Positions 35,433 to 38,710 of a stretch of 38,710 nt of DNA are shown here, one piece after another. Every line of letters starts with the position of its first letter. Positions within the stretch are counted from its first letter, which is position 1. Below the pieces are notes generated by a model. The model was not told the origin of the DNA. It worked only from the letters and a program-made list of their open reading frames with translations, and searched no databases. The DNA is from an uncultured Muribaculaceae bacterium (lineage in GTDB: Bacteria > Bacteroidota > Bacteroidia > Bacteroidales > Muribaculaceae), in assembly GCA_934661195.1 (NCBI GenBank), contig CAKUJD010000014.1, positions 1-38,710 on the forward strand, given 5' to 3'. A program made the translations under genes and the position numbers.

Positions 35433-38400
35433 ATGCTTAAGGAGGAGCGTGAGCGGCGCAGGGGCAATACCGGGGAGGCATCCGAAACTGCTGGGGAGAA
35501 GAACCCCGCGGCTGATAGTGAAAAGCCGAAGGAAGAGAAGAAACCCTCCAAGAAGGCCGGTGGCGCTTCTGAAGGCGGAGAAAATAAGCCAGCCGAAGGT
35601 GAACAGCCTGGGCGCAAGCCTGAGGGTGGCGCTGAAAGCGAGAGTAAGCCCGCAAACGAGCAAGAGGGCGGCGGAAATTCTGCCGTGGCGGTGAAGGAAA
35701 AGGCGGAGGAGAAGCCTGAAAAGGCCGAGAAGCCGAAGGAGACCGCCGGCCCATTCAACGCCTATGTGGAGAAAAACGGCCCGGAGAATGTCAAACCGAA
35801 AGACAGAAAAAAACTCACCGGACTTGCTGAGCGGATACTCGGCAAGACTCACTCGTATACCGAGTGGAACGCAGAGCATAGTGCGACCGAGACCACATCA
35901 GAGATTCCGTTCAGCTCGCTGTTCGGTTCGGAGAAGAAGCCGCTCTTGGAAGCCGAGGGCGGCAGACTTGTCATTCACGACAGGGAGAACAAGGCTTCGT
36001 ATGAGTTTGAAGTCAACGTGGACAAGGATGGCAATCCCACCTCTGTGACCGTCACCAAACGCTACAGCTTCGGTGCTAAAGAGACCAAGTCGGAGCGCAC
36101 CGCCCCGACTGACGCGCCGAGAAAGGCGCAGCCGCTGACACCGCGCGCGAGAAAGGTGATGGAGGGCATAGCCAAGGCTCTGGGCGTTGACGGCATCACT
36201 TGGGAGGAGACAGCCGACTACAACGGCATGTATGACAGCAAGGACGGCAGTCTGCACATCTCAATGGACGCAGACCGCGCGCTGGACTGGGTGTTCGGGC
36301 ACGAATCGCTGCACCGCATCCGCGACCTCAACAACACCGCCTATCTTGAGCTGCGTGACGCCGTTGCCGCCGTGATTGGCAACCGCGAGTTCGCCGCTCT
36401 CGTCAATGGCGTGAAGGCACTTTATGCAAAGTATGGGCGCACGATTTCAAACGAGGGCGCCGAAGAGGAGGCCGTGGCCGACTGCTTGGGTGGAATCGTT
36501 CACGAAAACGAGTTGCTTGAAAAGATTGCCAGCCGACTGCGCCACCCCATACTGAGCCGGCTGCGCGATGCCGCTTCGCGCCTGCTTGATGTGTTCCGTC
36601 TGCACGGCATGACCGAGCAGGAGAAAGCGATGCGCAATCTGCTGCGGGTGACAGACCGCACATACTCAAAAGCGGCTGAGGCGGCGAAGTACCGCAACGA
36701 CGCCGCGGTGCGCGACTCCGCAAGCGGTGAGGCAAGCGGTGTGAAGTATTCTTTGCGCAGCAAGCCTGCGCCCAAGAAGACGGTGAAGGTGTACAAGCTG
36801 ATGCGTCTTGGCGATGACGGCAAGCTGTATCCGCTGTACATCGACTCGGCAGAGCCGCTGGAGCTGCACAAGTGGTATGATGCCGACAGCCCCGCGCTGG
36901 AGGACTTGAAAGGGCTTGAGTCCGGCGACTACTTTGTGGACAACAAGACGGGCGAGGCTATGCCTTTTGACGAGTTCAAGGAGGCATATGGGGCGGAAAT
37001 CCCCAGACTTGGCAGCAAGCCCAACCCAGCCGCCATAAACTGGGCGACCGAGAATGGCGGCAGATTCATACGCATCGCAGACAAGAGCAAGGGGCAAAAC
37101 AGATACGGAGGCGAACCGCGTTCGTACTTCAATCTCGGAGTCAATGGCGCAAACACAGTCAGCCAGTATGCAATGCGCCCCGGATGGCACGCAGGCTCGC
37201 TGCCGACAATGAGGCAGATAGGCAAAGGCCCCGGCAAGAATCTGCGCGATGACGAGTTTGTGTGGGTCGAGGGTGAGATACCAGCCGACATTGACTACAA
37301 TGCGGAAGCGCAAAAGAATTCAGACAGAGACATACCCGACCATATTCCCACCGACGGATACTACCTCAAGGCCACCAATGCCGACAAGGTGAAGTCGCAG
37401 GCCGACAAGGTAGGCTGGTATGTGGCCGGGGCGTTCAAGCCTGACCGCGTCATCAGCGATGCCGAGGCGCGCTCGGCCATTGACAAGTTCAACGAGGAGC
37501 ATCCCGGCGCGGGAGGCGTGGAGTATGACTATGAGCGTGAGGGCGGCAAGCCGTTCACCGAGGAGGATGCTGCAAAGGCCAATGGGGAGAAATACTCGCT
37601 GCGTGACGGCTCGTTCCTGCGCTCGGGCAGCTACTTCAGCGGCGGCGGCCTGCTCGAGGAGGGGTTGAAGGACTATCTCGACCCCAAGGTGGCCGTGGAG
37701 TTCAACAAGAAGATTTCTGGCGTGTACCGCGACAACTTCGGCAACCACATAGTGACAGCCGATGTGCGCGATGTAGACCCCAAGAAGCTAGTGAAGGACA
37801 TAGACGGCCCGGTGCAGTACTTCCACGCCTCGCCGGTGTGCAAGAACTTCTCAACCGCCAAGCGTGACGCCGGTGAAGTGGAACTTGACAAGGACACCGC
37901 CAAGTCAACGGCCTACTTCATTGAGAAAGTCCGCCCGAAGGTGGTGACCATTGAGAACGTGAAGGGCTACAAGAACAGCGAGGCGCTGAAGATAATCACC
38001 GATGAGCTGACACGGCAGGGCTACGACTGGGACGCTGACGTGTACAATGCAGCCGACTATGGCGGCTACACCAAGCGCGAGCGTCTGATTGTGCGCGCCG
38101 TGCGTGACGGAGAGCTGCCGCCCAAGCCGAAGCCGCTGCCCGAGAGCCAGCGCAAACACGGCTGGATGGAGGCCGTTTCGGACTTGGTTGACTCGCTGCC
38201 TGAAAAGGAAAGCGGCGTGCCGAAATGGATGGACGAACGCCTGAAGGGCGAGGGCATTGATTGGCGCAACATCGACAAGCCGCTGTATGTGTTCGGCCAA
38301 GGCAACAGCCGCACCTCAATCCCCCACGCATTTGCAGATGAGCTGCTGCCAACGCTGCGCACCAAGGGCGGCGATGTAATCATCATGCCCGACGGCAGGG

Positions 38401-38710
38401 TGCTGAAAGTCACTCCGAGAGTATTGGCGCGCGTCACCGGGTTGGCCGATGACTACGAGATGCCCAAGACAGATGACTTGGCGCACACCGTTGTGGGCAA
38501 CGGCATTCCGGCGCAGCTGTCTGAAAACGTGGTGGGTCCGCTGCTGGCCGATGTGTTCAATGGCGGCGAGCCTGCGAAGAAGGACGGTTCGGCACATCTG
38601 GGCCGCAAAGAAGATGACGGCAAAAAGTATTCACTCATAGGCAAGCGCGGGGCGGAGCGGGCCGACCGCGCAGAGGAGGTGACCACACGCCTTGACAACC
38701 TTTCTGTGGC
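35433..38710 (+). CDS. Polyvalent phage/element protein: peptidase-like, unnamed and C5-methyltransferase modules (partial, runs off the right edge)
   Basis: One frame is open from 35379 to the window end; from ATG 35433 it gives at least 1,092 residues. Visible in order: a Lys/Glu/Pro-rich low-complexity linker (1-107); an HESLH metallopeptidase-like motif at 290-294 with acidic residues 344-346 as a possible third ligand; an unnamed module (about 445-715) containing RPGWHAGS (582-589) and EGEIPADIDY; a C5-cytosine methyltransferase (about 728-1050) with FSGGG (735-739), SPVCKNFS with the catalytic Cys803, ENV (841-843), RER (882-884) and GNGIP (1022-1026); then a further module. KYSL occurs at each boundary (438, 720, 1065). 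Such multi-enzyme proteins are known from phages and conjugative elements. The start may be internal to a longer protein. Confidence 0.8.
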   Translation, partial: MLKEERERRRGNTGEASETAGEKNPAADSEKPKEEKKPSKKAGGASEGGENKPAEGEQPGRKPEGGAESESKPANEQEGGGNSAVAVKEKAEEKPEKAEKPKETAGPFNAYVEKNGPENVKPKDRKKLTGLAERILGKTHSYTEWNAEHSATETTSEIPFSSLFGSEKKPLLEAEGGRLVIHDRENKASYEFEVNVDKDGNPTSVTVTKRYSFGAKETKSERTAPTDAPRKAQPLTPRARKVMEGIAKALGVDGITWEETADYNGMYDSKDGSLHISMDADRALDWVFGHESLHRIRDLNNTAYLELRDAVAAVIGNREFAALVNGVKALYAKYGRTISNEGAEEEAVADCLGGIVHENELLEKIASRLRHPILSRLRDAASRLLDVFRLHGMTEQEKAMRNLLRVTDRTYSKAAEAAKYRNDAAVRDSASGEASGVKYSLRSKPAPKKTVKVYKLMRLGDDGKLYPLYIDSAEPLELHKWYDADSPALEDLKGLESGDYFVDNKTGEAMPFDEFKEAYGAEIPRLGSKPNPAAINWATENGGRFIRIADKSKGQNRYGGEPRSYFNLGVNGANTVSQYAMRPGWHAGSLPTMRQIGKGPGKNLRDDEFVWVEGEIPADIDYNAEAQKNSDRDIPDHIPTDGYYLKATNADKVKSQADKVGWYVAGAFKPDRVISDAEARSAIDKFNEEHPGAGGVEYDYEREGGKPFTEEDAAKANGEKYSLRDGSFLRSGSYFSGGGLLEEGLKDYLDPKVAVEFNKKISGVYRDNFGNHIVTADVRDVDPKKLVKDIDGPVQYFHASPVCKNFSTAKRDAGEVELDKDTAKSTAYFIEKVRPKVVTIENVKGYKNSEALKIITDELTRQGYDWDADVYNAADYGGYTKRERLIVRAVRDGELPPKPKPLPESQRKHGWMEAVSDLVDSLPEKESGVPKWMDERLKGEGIDWRNIDKPLYVFGQGNSRTSIPHAFADELLPTLRTKGGDVIIMPDGRVLKVTPRVLARVTGLADDYEMPKTDDLAHTVVGNGIPAQLSENVVGPLLADVFNGGEPAKKDGSAHLGRKEDDGKKYSLIGKRGAERADRAEEVTTRLDNLSV

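Noticed and set aside
35067..35879. Minus-strand open frame of 270 codons spanning the core/element junction
   Set aside because: It overlaps two better-supported plus genes, and its leucine-rich stretch is the complement of the Lys/Glu linker codons.
36718..36729. CCGCAAGCGGTG, also present at 35364-35375, as a possible direct-repeat end of an element
   Set aside because: The second copy lies inside the coding frame of the polyvalent protein, and a 12-base GC-rich match in this composition can be chance.
1..38710. tRNA or rRNA genes and insertion sequences
   Set aside because: No cloverleaf, rRNA core sequence or transposase frame was recognised on either strand.

Overview
The window reads as a Bacteroidales chromosome segment. 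A Muribaculaceae-like or Prevotella-like lineage is my inference from gene content; no rRNA is present to test it. Supporting signs are repeated Bacteroidota promoter elements (TAnnTTTG, sometimes with TTTG about 19 bases upstream), two LRR proteins with C-terminal sorting-type tails, a DUF5686 outer-membrane protein, a long Bacteroidota-type LptF/LptG permease followed by ribBA, and a pyrophosphate-type pyruvate phosphate dikinase.

Layout. 1-3.4 kb (minus): an LptF/LptG-family permease then ribBA, ending at a strong bidirectional terminator. 3.6-6.0 kb (plus): pta-ackA, acetyl-CoA to acetate with ATP formation, with promoter and terminator. 6.1-9.3 kb (plus): rplM-rpsI-rpsB-tsf, with structured leaders before rplM and rpsB. 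9.3-12.9 kb (minus): two paralogous secreted LRR proteins with an EF-hand loop. 13.0-19.8 kb (plus): a cell-surface sugar operon (rfbB, rfbA, two FdtA-like cupins, an FdtB-like aminotransferase, an MBOAT acyltransferase and an SGNH-like partner), predicted to make a dTDP-3-amino-3,6-dideoxyhexose and acylate a glycan. 19.9-20.1 kb: a likely free-standing small RNA. 20.1-24.1 kb: murI, a DUF4465 lipoprotein, a TPR protein, a MINPP-type phytase and an AlbA/Schlafen-domain protein.

24.2-27.7 kb looks more AT-rich and accessory: two secreted proteins of unknown role and a WYL regulator-PLD pair. It is followed by a scar in which the last codons of ppdK occur a second time with their own terminator, suggesting an element once used the 3' end of ppdK. 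27.7-35.3 kb returns to core functions: ppdK, rlmD, a CYTH-domain protein and a DUF5686 outer-membrane protein.

35.4-38.7 kb is the most unusual part. One open frame runs off the right edge (at least 1,092 codons) and encodes a multidomain polyvalent protein of the phage or conjugative-element kind: a low-complexity linker, an HExxH metallopeptidase-like segment, an unnamed domain, a C5-cytosine DNA methyltransferase and the start of another module. The modules are separated by near-identical KYSL(R) motifs. It begins just past a GC-rich inverted repeat after a core gene, so it probably marks the edge of an integrated element or, less likely, a chimeric contig joint. No tRNA, rRNA, CRISPR array or insertion sequence was found.
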